Shown piece after piece: positions 11,601 to 22,157 of a DNA stretch of 61,412 nucleotides. Origin of the DNA: Gnetum montanum (taxonomy: Eukaryota; Streptophyta; Gnetopsida; Gnetales; Gnetaceae). The first letter of the stretch is position 1, and each line of letters opens with the position of its first letter. Where the stretch lies: the NCBI GenBank assembly GCA_015680685.1, contig MNCI01023402.1, positions 1 through 61,412 on the forward strand, in the 5' to 3' direction. The position numbers and the translations under genes were made by a program. The notes below the pieces were generated by a model. That model was not told the origin of the DNA and ran no database searches. It saw only the letters and a list, made by a program, of their open reading frames with translations.

Positions 11601-13710
11601 ACCGAATCCTTGCCTACAACTCCAATATAAATTTCTGTAAAAACTGCAGCACTAATTCCGACATAACCCTTGAGAATCCCTGCTAATGTGCCTCGACTCA
11701 AAGGAAAATTACGCATGTTTGTCACAAGAACGGCAGTGTTAAACCATGTTGCACTGTTTGTCGCAACACATAGAGCCAACCACACCTGGGATAAAGTACA
11801 CACATTAATGTACTGAACATCGAAGAACTCAATATGTTGATAACTAAAAGAAATAGTGGACCCCCATAAACTACCGAAACTGTCTGAAAATAGATGAAGC
11901 CGTGGGTTTAATAAATTATGCAAGTTCAGTTAATCAATGAAGAAGAAGACACATCGCGGAGAAAGAGAGATATAACTGAAAATTGAATCCTACTGCAATG
12001 ATGACATTAACATGATAAAAATGGAGTATATTAACATTTTGAGAAGAGCTGAGCTTTAATTCGCTGCAAATTTTAAGCAGTAGTAACCAAATTATACTAT
12101 AACTACGGGTAAGACTTCTGCAAAACATGGTAAGCAAATTTCATCGTAAGTCCCTTGTATATAATATGTAATACTGTACCTTCACAAAATGCCCTAATGA
12201 CAAGGGTAGAAAACCCTGTTCACTCTGTAGACTTGTGTTAAACAAAGTATCTGAAATTTTCTGAAATTACAGCAGGCATGACAGCTCTAACAAATACTTT
12301 GCCAATGCTGGCAATACATTTTAGATAAACTACTATAAGTTTTCTCTCTTCCCCTTAATCAGATAACTAATCAAATTCTATTTGGTAGTATATTTCCTTG
12401 TAAATTTATCCAAATATATCATTACTGACTGTAACAAATTCATTTTAATGGTTATTACAATCAAGCTAAAATGAAAGAAAAATCATCAAAAAGCTAGAAA
12501 CAAGGTAATATGATTAAGAAGTCATGTGGTACCTGTAGCCCACCATATATCCTGTATTAACATTGAAGACAACAAAGAAACCCAAATCTCGAAGTAAAGC
12601 ACCAATATTTGTTGATAAAGACATAGATTATGGAAATTATGTAAAAGTGTAAAACAATAAACACAGAATATGCTGAGAAACACAAAAATCCAGGCAAACA
12701 AATAATTATGGCGTTAATACTACAATTATAAAGATATACATAGATGAAGAATTAGTCAGCACTCAGCAGCAAGTTAATACCAACGAGTAAAAATGAAAAA
12801 AAAGGAGAAAACAACATCAAGGAAATTGTCTCTCAGTCTTTTCCTGTCTTTTCTTTCCCGTTTGCACGATCCTCTTCTTTAATTTTCAAGAGTAAGATAC
12901 TGGGCATCAAGTTAACCAAAGTATGAATCCTTTCTATGAGTGAAACAATCTAGCACAGGAGTTGCGTAAGCGCGATATAAACTCTTTGAAACTAGAAACT
13001 AGGAAGTGTACATGTTCACTTTTTCAGAACTCCCACTTGTAAACATGTACAATTCTACCGGGTATTTTCCACAACCAAAAAGACAAAAAACAGGCTCAAA
13101 GGCCCATGAAAAAGAAGAATCAAAGAAATAGGCAGCCATCCTGTGATACCCAAATTACCATTACTTCAAAAACGTTTCGATCAGCAATCTATTATTCTAT
13201 TCCTTCTGGAACATGAACCGATGAAACATGCCTACCATCTTTCCCAGCCTAATAATTTCATAAACCCTAGAACAAAATCTCAGTATATCTGCGTAATTCC
13301 CATTCAATTATCCACTCAAGAACTTAACGCTGAAACTCAAAGCAGTCACAACAAACTCAAAATTATACCACGACATAGGGCAGTGGACGGATGATTCCAC
13401 TAACAGAAAGCCAAACCAATCCATACCCCAGAAAGCCAGCAAAACCTCCAACCAGAAGGATGCTCCAGGGGGGCATTTTGTTGCAGAGAACCCCTGCAAG
13501 TAGACCCACGTTCTCCCCGACATCATTAGCCACTCCCAAGTTACTAATTTGTATCTGATTATACCCAAGAACTTTTTTGATCATGTGAGAATACAGAGGA
13601 AAGTTGTATCCATTTCCTGCAAGAAGCTGAACCCACACTGATGCAGCAAGGCCTAGCCATGGAGCTATGGAAGCTGGACGTTTCACAGCCATGATCTTCT
13701 CAACCTTCAC
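8677..13710 (-). CDS. Nodulin-like/NFD4-type major facilitator superfamily protein, 3 exons, 605 aa
   Basis: This is an integral membrane protein of the plant nodulin-like MFS family, whose members are mostly uncharacterised putative solute transporters. Exons are 13,710-13,369, 11,785-10,809 and 9,175-8,677; all introns are GT-AG (phase 0, then phase 2). Donor GTG|GTATAA joins acceptor CCCAG|GTG to give PYVVVWLALCVATNS, and CAG|GTTTGT joins TGCAG|A to give FVRSNATPRTVWM, both as in the family. Residues 10-110 are the N-terminal nodulin-like part (LAGNGYNFPLYS). Residues 115-260 include TNMRNFPLSRGT and ILKGY. A charged cytosolic loop spans about 274-375, ending in KKRRPRRGEDFKL. The C-terminal helices include SIFSLANFLGRIGGG. 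Length is normal for the family and there are no internal stops, so it is probably functional. The substrate cannot be inferred. Start: first ATG of the open frame (MKVEKIMAVKRP); MAVKRP six codons on is an alternative. Confidence 0.92.
9176..10808 (-). other. Intron 2 of the transporter gene, with a coding-like decayed stretch
   Basis: This 1,633-bp GT-AG intron contains on the minus strand an open stretch at 10,697-10,389 (102 codons). More protein-like sequence with stops continues to about 9,930. I cannot assign it to a family. It may be an inserted pseudogene fragment or chance. Confidence 0.4.
11786..13368 (-). other. Intron 1 of the transporter gene
   Basis: A 1,583-bp GT-AG intron. 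No transposon or RNA gene is recognisable inside. Family sequences match without a gap across the splice, so no coding exon is missing from it. Confidence 0.75.
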
Positions 13711-14368
13711 AAGAAATTCACTTTAGCTTCTGCAATTGCCTGTGCGATTGTTCGATTACAGTGAATTTGTAGCATTACAGAAGTCTGTAACAGGGGGGGC
13801 AGGTTAATTCTTTGCGGTAAAGATGAGAAGTCAGGGTATGGATCTGAGATGGGGCCAATCAGTTTGACAGATTAGAGTGCCAAAGTCACTATAGGTACAG
13901 CTGCAGCTGCAACAGGAACCATGGATATCATAATATCGTCTAGTTTCAGCACCTGGCATTCTTGTATCCGTTAATTACTCAAAAACGTTCGTTAGTCGGT
14001 GTCGGCCAAAAAACTGCAACTCAAATCCAAGTGCGGTAGCGGCCTGCTCAACTAGAATTTGTAATTTTCGTTCAGATCTAATACATCAGATGCCTGAACC
14101 GTTAGGGCACTGTCGCAATAATGTAGGTGACATAAATGTGTGACGTTTGATTCCTAGAAATTTAGGAAATACAATAATGTTTATATTATTAAAATTAGTT
14201 GCAACTCTTTTGGAATCTCTTCAGAGACGTAAGTGATTAAAAAGCCTGTGATAAGTTTATAACGCGTTAATATAAATATTAAACTTCTCTTTTCGGCAAG
14301 AAACAAACGACAGGGGCGTGAAAATGCATAAGCTTCGGATGTGTGCTAGCTGTAGCTTTCATATTGGT
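13711..14368 (-). promoter_or_regulatory. 5' flank and likely promoter of the transporter gene
   Basis: This is the only sequence between the ATG and the next repeat. I see no convincing TATA box within 200 bp of the ATG. TATA-like AT-rich words lie further out (about 14,181 and 14,271), and a CCAAT sequence in reverse lies near 13,854. The transcription start cannot be placed. Confidence 0.3.
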
Positions 14369-14552
14369 GCATCAATTACAACAACTTGAATAAGTCACAA
14401 GAATAAGTCACAGGGTTAAGGGGAAGGGAAAACTGAGAGCGTTGTTTCGGACCCGAAAAAAAGTTTTATTGAAATTAAAGGTGCATCAATTACAACAACT
14501 TGAATAAGTGACAAGGTTAAGGGGAAGGAAAACTGAGAGCGTTGTGAATAAA
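14369..14552. repeat. Imperfect direct repeat of about 70 bp
   Basis: A block containing gcatcaattacaacaactt, then an aaggggaagg word and actgagagcgttgt, occurs at about 14,369-14,445 and again at 14,482-14,552. The first copy has an extra 'aataagtcacaag' unit. Confidence 0.7.
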
Positions 14553-14559
14553 ACTCAGA

Positions 14560-15162
14560 AAACGCCTTATAAATAAATGAGTATTAAGGGAGGAACCCCA
14601 AGTTGGGGCATAACCAAATGTCCACACATACTAGCTTGTTACAAAATAGAATGACATAGAATTAGATGAGGCAAAGAGCTCTTAATTAAGGATAGAGAGT
14701 TCCAATGGTGACTCCACATAATGAAAAGGAAAAGCTTCATTGCAGAGATTACTGATGCTAAGTGTAACTGCATAGCTGCAAGAGATGAACCAATTGATGA
14801 CTATCCAGATGGAACTTGGATGCTTGAGATGTGAGTTGAAAATGGATGAGGCGAAAGATCTGCAACTTCTCCAACCTGGTGAGCAAACAATTATTAGAAT
14901 AATCTGTTTTTTGAAATAGAACATTGCATCTTCGCTTCCAAATATAATATAAAATAGTAGGCTTGATAACTTTCCACAGAAAATTAAGATTAGCAGAAGT
15001 AATGTTCAAGAATCCGAATATGGCATCCTCTTGAGATAGCTTGTATGACAGAAAAGCTTTGGAAGCCCACTGCCACACATGTTGAGCAAAGGGACAATGC
15101 CAAAATACATGGACAAAGTCATCTTGTCCACCACAAAGATAACTTAACCAGGCAGAAGGAAA
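14560..15162 (-). pseudogene. 3' end of a LINE-type retrotransposon (zinc-binding reverse transcriptase C-terminus)
   Basis: The minus strand gives CGGQDDFVHVFWHCPFAQ followed by HVWQWASKAFL, then LWKVIKPTILYYIWKRRCN. This is the zinc-binding C-terminal domain that follows plant LINE reverse transcriptases (pattern 'C..C...E...HLF..C..A..W' then 'W.I.....L..IW..RN'). An open stretch covers 15,078-14,758. Sequence to about 14,560 would be the 3' UTR. The upstream part ends abruptly at about 15,162, where a copia LTR begins. Confidence 0.65.
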
Positions 15163-15331
15163 GATAACGATTTTGCATATATAAAGTTGTCATCCTATCG
15201 CCATTGTCTTAATTGTGTGGAGTTTCAATGTCTATTTTACAAACACGTGTCTCCCCTCAACTGTAACGGCTGTGTTGATTATTTTAAGCAAAAACTCGCT
15301 CTGCTACATGTAAAGATTATGCCTCGTTAAA
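15163..15331 (+). repeat. Copia 5' LTR, first part
   Basis: Matches the first 150 bases or so of the 3' LTR. The start is approximate (ataacgattttgc here against gtaacgattgctcc in the 3' LTR). It is cut at 15,331 by the inserted LTR element. Confidence 0.6.
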
Positions 15332-15812
15332 TGTAACAACATTGCCCTGACGTTGCCGGGCACCCTAAGGAATTCACGAAGATCCAATGGATCTGGGGCA
15401 GAAGGCCTGGGGAATACGCCTCAAGCAAGCAAGCACACACACAACCTTGTAGACAACATCGGTGAGAGGGGAGACGATGCATCTACAAGGGAAGGTGCCT
15501 CACCCCCAGATCCCTCACGATCTGGTACAAAGTGTGGCCTGGCACCGCACCAAAACTATCCAGTCTTGGCTGCCTACATATCTACGGCCACCGTAGAATC
15601 AGGGCCATGTAGTTCTCCATGGAGAAGAGGGGAATGAAGAGGACTTAGAAGAGAGTTGCAACAGGAGGGTGTCTTGTTGCTAGCTTGGTACCACCAAGCC
15701 AGGGTGGGTTTTCTAACACTTGAGAATCACTTGAGGGTGCCTCAGAGTGTTCCATGGCCCCCGAACCATGGGGAGAGCCCAAGAGAACCACCACTCTAGG
15801 ACATCTCTCACA
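15332..15812 (-). repeat. 3' LTR of the LARD-like element
   Basis: Starts TGTAACAACATTGCCC and ends CATCTCTCACA. It matches the right LTR closely apart from about 102 bp missing here after the caagcaagcaagca run. The run recurs at the far side of the missing segment, so a deletion through short repeats is likely. Confidence 0.85.
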
Positions 15813-15826
15813 ATCCTCCCCCACAC
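15813..15826 (-). other. Polypurine tract of the LARD-like element
   Basis: Plus-strand atcctcccccacac is GTGTGGGGGAGGAT on the minus strand, directly before the 3' LTR. Confidence 0.75.
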
Positions 15827-18800
15827 AAAGAAGCGACGTCCTTGAAGCAGAGCCTACAATAGCTTTTAGTGTACACTTCTAAATGGGTTTGGAACTCTGT
15901 CAACTCCTTAGATGCCAAGCTTGAAGGAAGGTACCAACCCCAACACCTGATACGTCCTTTCATCCAATGCCTTGAATGAAACACAAGTGCAATTGGAGGA
16001 AGCCCAAAGACTTCCCTTCTCTATACGAGTAGGAGAGTCCAACCCAAAGGGCCAATGTCTCTAAGGCGTTCCCTAGATCCGTCCCTTCTAAGGGTCTAGA
16101 GACATATCTTCTTGCATAAACCCATACTTATGCAAGAAGATAGCTCCTCTTCTGCAAGTCTTGTCGAGTTCCTTTGTGAATGGCATCTCAACACCCATTG
16201 ATTTTTTTTTGAGGGCTCACCAAGGCCACTACCCATGGTCAGGGACTTGGGAACATCACACCGAGAGGGAGGACATGCTCTAAAGAGCCATGTCTCTGCA
16301 AGCATCTCATGCTTGCCAGAACTCCATGTTCTGCTACTCGCATCGAGACCCACAGGGTCTCATCAGTGCAACCATCTAAGCACTGATTCCACGTGCATCG
16401 GTACCATGCGCATTCTCTTTTTCTCATCATGTTTGTTCAAGCTGGTATGAAGGGAGTCAAGCATATTCTCTCTTACAAACAAGGTACAAGAGCATATCTT
16501 TTGAGCTTGACCTTGCCGTCTGCAGACACCAGCATCACATGTCTCAATTCATCATTCATCATTCCATAGTATTCCAACGAGAGAGAAGATCCAAAAATCT
16601 GTTTGGAAACTTCTCCATGAGGCTAACATACAACAAGCCCCAACTATCATCAACACCTCTTGTGATTGTCCAACATCGAGAATGCCTACTCGAATGTTAG
16701 AACAAGTGGAGGGTCAATTGGGCAGCCAACCCCATGACAATCCTCCATCACCTATCTCATATCAGCCGTAAGCACATCATCGAATGTAACCATAATATCC
16801 CATTCATGAAGAAGGATCACCCACATTTGCCACATGCAAGCTATCCTTCCCACACCAAGTTATGGGACAAGCACCAGTTTTTGAACACTAGGTCCAGGAA
16901 CAAACATAGAGTCACCTCTGAGAGTAATCAGATCATGAATTCTCCAAGAAACATCAACATTCCCAGAATTTGCATTACCCCACTTTATCAAGAACAACTG
17001 CCAATCTCTCAATCAACACCTTTCAGTAGATTTTGCACTTGCAGGAAGGATCCTCTTTGGGAGGTTTCTTCCTTAGGTAAGTATAGCAGCCTAGCTACAC
17101 CTTACCCATCATACATGCCCAAGTAGTCAATATGGCCAATAGAACCATATCGTGGAACTGTCACCAGCTGAGGGAAGACATGGGTTCACAAGTCTTACCT
17201 AATTTCAATTTTCCCCTTGAGAACAACTCGAGACACCAAGCAATTCATCCCTTTGATCAAGAGGGATTTCTGTTTCATCTTGGGAGATTTGGATTTTTGT
17301 TTCATACCTCCCAGTTAAGCCCGTTTACATCAATTTTTGGTGGACAAGGTCGCACCACTACCTATTATCATTTAACCCAAACAACAAACACAAGTCAGCA
17401 ACAACATCTTGCCCATAGGAGGACCAGGTCCTCAAGATAGTTTTACATGGAATGGGCTTTCATCAACATCATTTACAACTCAAACACAACGATTCATCCT
17501 TGAAGGGTTTACAATAAGGATGGTCTACCAAAGAACCCCAATAAGGAAGTTCCTTTGAAGCCCCCAAAACTGAGTACACAATCTCATGCCTTGCTTACAC
17601 GAAGAACAATATGTATCTTTAATTTACATCGACAACACGACCTCACAAAGGAGGTTTCATGAATTTCACCAGGGTAACAACATTCTGTCTCTGAGAATAA
17701 GCCCCACGAGTTCACGAACATGGGACCACTGTTAGAAACAACTCCCAAACATCAACTACTTGTAGGTCCCAAATAGGAGACAACCATCTCAATACCAGCT
17801 GCCTTATTATTTCAAGAACTGAAGAGGGTATCCATTGAAATGGAAAATGACCCCTCATAAAATAAAGGATTTACCAAGTAATATCATGATCAACTCTGCT
17901 ATCCCACCAGGGAGGTGAGAACACCAACATGAATTAATGTCACACTAGAGACATGGGACAATACATCTGGGAGGGACTGTGTGATACATCAGTGCACATA
18001 AGGGACAAGGTACACAGGAAAATTCAGCAAGATACCATAGCCTATTCAGCACAACGAGTCCCCAATCATGGAATCACCATAGACAACAAACGCACCAATA
18101 AGTCCCAATCTATGAGAGCGCATCATAGCTCTCAAAGCACCAAAAGTAATTAGTCACGAGAGCCCACCAACATGCACAAATCATTAGAAGCCCCCAATCA
18201 TGAGAGCATCGGCTCAAGTGTTTTGAGCACATTCAAGCCCACCAAGCAAGGTCACCAAGAGAAATCACAATTTCTATATCTGTACCGTCATTTATTCAAG
18301 GATGAACCACCATCCCAACATTTGGACAACTACTCCATGAATGCTTCCAACATGGAAGAGCAAGTCTAGGTGCCAATACCCAGAACTTGATTCAAACCAA
18401 CCGCTAGACATCACATTGATTTGAATTTCAATCACCATCGATCATTTGTGGACAAGATCTCTACCAGTCTAGGAACACAAGAGAATGTGTTCCCAAGATT
18501 TGTCCTATCTCAAGGACGTTCACCAAGCACACACCATCTAGGCATGCCAACATCATCAAGAACACATGGCACTAATTCAAGAGCATAATGGGCAAGGACA
18601 TGCCCTGGTCCATTCGTTACAACACTGTATCCAATTAAAGAGTTTCCCATGAGGTTTTTAGCAGGATTATACATCAAGGCACAATGGCCATTTACAACAT
18701 ATAGCAAGGGCACTTCAAAACAAGCACCAGGAAAACACCATACATCAAGCTTGGCCTTGTCACAGTGTGTGGCATAGGCCTACAACCAGGAGACAACTAA

Positions 18801-21049
18801 GTCACATAGGCAATACATCCAACACTTTTGAGTACATACAATCGAATTGACAATATTACAAGGATACATTTCACACACCCAAGGATAGGATTACATTCAT
18901 ATATGGGAACATACATGGTATTTGGGAATGCTACCCAAGCCTAAAAGGCTATAGGACAAACTACCCAAGCCCATCCTAGGCTAAAGGATTTAGGCCACCA
19001 AGAGCATACCATGAAGAACCATGCTATTTTGAGAAAAACATGTCTCTGTCATGAAGCATAAACGATCATCTGTCATTGCATCACTATCTCAAAAGATACA
19101 TGATCTACCGTCGCACTAAACCCACTACGCGGGTAACATCGAATGAAAACGATTCGAGACACGAACACAACGATCGAATAATGAAACACACCAACTGAGT
19201 ATCCACCATCCTGCCATAGTGGGACCTCATTGCATTGGCCACTCTTGGGCCATTAGTATCCGGCGTGGCCAAGGATACCATTTCATGCCATCTGGTAGCC
19301 CAATATCTGTAGGGTCTAGGACAGATCACCATCCTCTGTTAGTGCTCCCCCAGCACTGAGAGGAAAACAAATCATGATGTACCTGTTGATCCATCATAGG
19401 CAAGGTACTGATAAATTCGCAACCCAATGTTGGGATTCTAAGACCAAATAATCCATTCATGAAGGTCTCAAGAGCACATATCTTCCCCATAGACATAGTG
19501 CTCACAGAATCAACTGAGGTCACCACTGGCTACATCTGTGTACTCGTGCTACCTACAAACACTGAGATGCAAGCTCAGAAACATAGAAGTTAGCAGGAAC
19601 ACAATTAGCACATCATCCTCATACACAACTATTAAGCATGATCATATAACAATGTCATATCACTCTTGCACATCATAAAAATCAAGACCTCAACAACATG
19701 CATAGAGATCAATCATGCAAAACATTGATGGATGAATTACATCCCCATTCGAACAAACAATTTCATCATGAGGCACACCAAGAGAGAGATAGCACACTCT
19801 CAGAATTTCAAGATTCATACACAACAATCATTCCCAGCAACTAACACTGGCCTTAAGCAGGACCAAAATCACAACACAATCGTATGAGTCATGGGCAATA
19901 GACAATCGTCATCTCAACCCAAAAATAAGGTGGAAGACCAAGGTCTATCCAACAATAAGTCTACATCAAACCAATTCTCGCAATAATGAGCAACATCACA
20001 AAGGATGTGTTCACAAGAAGACTCTCATCAAAAGAGGTGCGGTCTTAACAAGAACCAACAATAGGATGACCCACACCAGTAGTCTTCGAATCAGAGTGAC
20101 CAAGAAATGTCACCAATCAAAATAGTGATGCCACGAGCCCAAGGGCAACACCACCAGCTCAACAAAGGAGCACAACTTGCAAGGATCAACAATAAGGGCA
20201 ATCATACCTCATGCACAAGTTGTCAAACAAGACAACAATCATTTGGCTTTGGGATGACACAAACAACCACCGCATCCTCAACATTCCCAACAATAAGTCA
20301 TCATACCACGTAAAACTTTAAGCCTTGCGTTATGAATGATAGAAACGACCAAGATAACGTGCATGCAGAATTTGAACATGCAACCAAGAAGACACGCATA
20401 CACAAATAGACCAACATACTGCAAGCACGAACATACGAAGTCTACCGGCAACAGTCTTAGTCCATTCAGAATAAGGCTCACCAAGAGCACATGTCCGACG
20501 GACCTCCATCCTGAGGTACTTGGGAACCATCTTGTCCCCATTTGTATTTTCCCATACTCACTGTATCGAGGGTGAGTGGGAGTGCCAAGGATATCATATC
20601 CTGCACGATTCAACAAATGCCATCTCAAAACATGTCATCTGGGTGGAAACCGAAGCGGTGACTAGGTTTGATTCATCCCAGATGAATCACTAGAGACCTA
20701 AGATGAGAGCTCCTTGAGCAACAAAATTCCTGAGTTGCCAGTAGAACTCCTCTCAACCATATCGCATACAATCACAACTAGTCCAACCACAAGTAAATAA
20801 GTGAAGGACATCACCACAACACAACCGTTTATATCCTAACGGAGAGCAACATACATCTGTTGCTCACAACTTATCATCTATCCCCTCATGAAGAGCGTAG
20901 AACATTGCCATCAGGAATCTCTTCAAAAATACATAAGGATATGATCCTAGATCACCTAGGTATCAATCCGAAGGGACCATTAACCAAACAAGCTCAATGG
21001 AGTAATACAACCAAAGAGCACAACCATATCCCAACACAATTCCAAAAAT
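15827..21049 (-). other. Interior of the LARD-like element, no recognisable coding
   Basis: About 5.2 kb in which the plus strand is markedly rich in A and C (many caca, caac, ccaa words), so the element's sense strand is rich in T and G. Only short open stretches occur on either strand; the longest are about 100-130 codons and match no family I know. Known retrotransposon domains were looked for and not seen. Confidence 0.6.
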
Positions 21050-21061
21050 GCTCTGATACCG
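21050..21061 (-). other. Primer-binding site of the LARD-like element
   Basis: Plus-strand gctctgataccg reads CGGTATCAGAGC on the minus strand, one base from the standard tRNA-Met complement TGGTATCAGAGC, two bases from the LTR edge at 21,064. Confidence 0.85.
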
Positions 21062-21063
21062 TC

Positions 21064-21646
21064 TATAATAATGTTGCCCCGACGTTGCCCGGCACCCCAG
21101 GGAATTCACAAAGATCCAATGGATCTAGGGTAGAAGACCTAGGGAATACGCCTCAAGCAAGCAAGCATCTCACAAGTGAGTGCAAGCAGAAGCACAGCTT
21201 CTTAACGTACATGACCATGCAGCTCATGGAGGGTAACCAACTCCAAAACGAGGACCAAGCAAACAAGCACACACACAACCTTGTAGACAACATCGGTGAG
21301 AGGGGAGATGATGCATCTACAAGGGAAGGTGCCTCACCCCCAGATCCCTCATGATCTGGTACAAAGTGTGGCCTGGCACCGCACCAAAACTATCCAGTCT
21401 TGGCTGCCTACATATCTACGGCCACCGTAGAATCAGGGCCATGTAGTTCTCCACGAAGAAGAGGGGAATGAAGAGGACTTAGAAGAGAGTTGCAACAGGA
21501 GGGTGTCCTGTTGCTAGCTTGGTACCATCAAGCCAAGGTGGGTTTTCTAACACTTGAGAGTCACTTGAGGGTGCCTCAGAGTGTTCCATGGCCCCCGAAC
21601 CATGGGGAGAGCCCAAGAGAACCACCACTCTAGGACATCTCTCACA
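21064..21646 (-). repeat. 5' LTR of the LARD-like element
   Basis: Begins TATAATAATGTTGCCC. Its differences from the left LTR start are all transitions. It ends CTCTCACA and retains the 102 bp missing from the left LTR. Confidence 0.85.
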
Positions 21647-21651
21647 TGAAA

Positions 21652-22096
21652 TCTTTCACAATGATTATCCTACCATTATGGTATATTGTAATGGTATATA
21701 TTTTCTCTTGTTATTCTATTTGCCACCATCTTTATTTAGCTTGTAAAATCATTATATAAGTGACTTTATTTAGCTTGTAAAATCATTACATAAGTGATGG
21801 GTTGAAGATGGAAAAATATCAAGGTTGCATTAAGGGATCAAGTTACATTAAGTGATCAAGTGAGAGAGGAGCAAGTCTTCCATTGTTCAAGGCCTTTTAC
21901 CATTGAATGGGTTCTCTTATAATGCTTGGTTGGAATTAAAGCTTGCTAGGAGCTAAAGCCATTGCTAGGCTTTCATATGTTTTTTCCAAGATAGTTTTTT
22001 TACCATTGGTGCATTTCTTCCAATTTTATGATCAAATTCCTACTTTAATTGCTTGCTATTATTTATTGTTTTGCTTAATTGAAGTATAATTTAACA
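21652..22096 (+). repeat. Copia 5' LTR, second part
   Basis: Continues the interrupted LTR and matches about 26,200-26,593. Within it, tttatttagcttgtaaaat is repeated at about 21,731-21,786. It ends ...ATTTAACA at 22,096. Confidence 0.75.
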
Positions 22097-22099
22097 AAT

Positions 22100-22112
22100 T
22101 GGTATCAAATCC
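22100..22112 (+). other. Primer-binding site of the copia element
   Basis: TGGTATCAAATCC lies three bases beyond the LTR end, a tRNA-Met-type primer site with small changes. Confidence 0.75.
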
Positions 22113-22157
22113 AAGTTGATTAGACTACCAAGGCTCTTATCTCATTAAGCATATTAA

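Larger units (their letters stand above)
15332..21646 (-). mobile_element. LARD-like non-coding LTR retrotransposon, 6.3 kb, nested in the copia LTR
   Basis: LTRs of 481 bp (15,332-15,812) and 583 bp (21,064-21,646) flank a 5.25-kb interior. A minus-strand polypurine tract next to the left LTR and a tRNA-Met-type primer-binding site next to the right LTR set the orientation. The flanks ttaaa (15,327-15,331) and tgaaa (21,647-21,651) are a near-match target duplication. LTR differences are few and mostly transitions. The interior shows no gag, protease, integrase or reverse transcriptase motif on either strand that I can recognise, which fits a large non-autonomous derivative. Confidence 0.8.

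Noticed and set aside
16734-17440. Open plus-strand stretches of 130 and 102 codons in the LARD-like interior
   Set aside because: Composition (His/Thr/Asn/Ser/Pro) reflects the A+C bias; no motif, no homologue recognised, and antisense to the element.
20278-20628. A 116-codon minus-strand frame near the 5' side of the LARD-like element
   Set aside because: Right place and sense for gag, but no gag pattern seen and a competing frame overlaps it.
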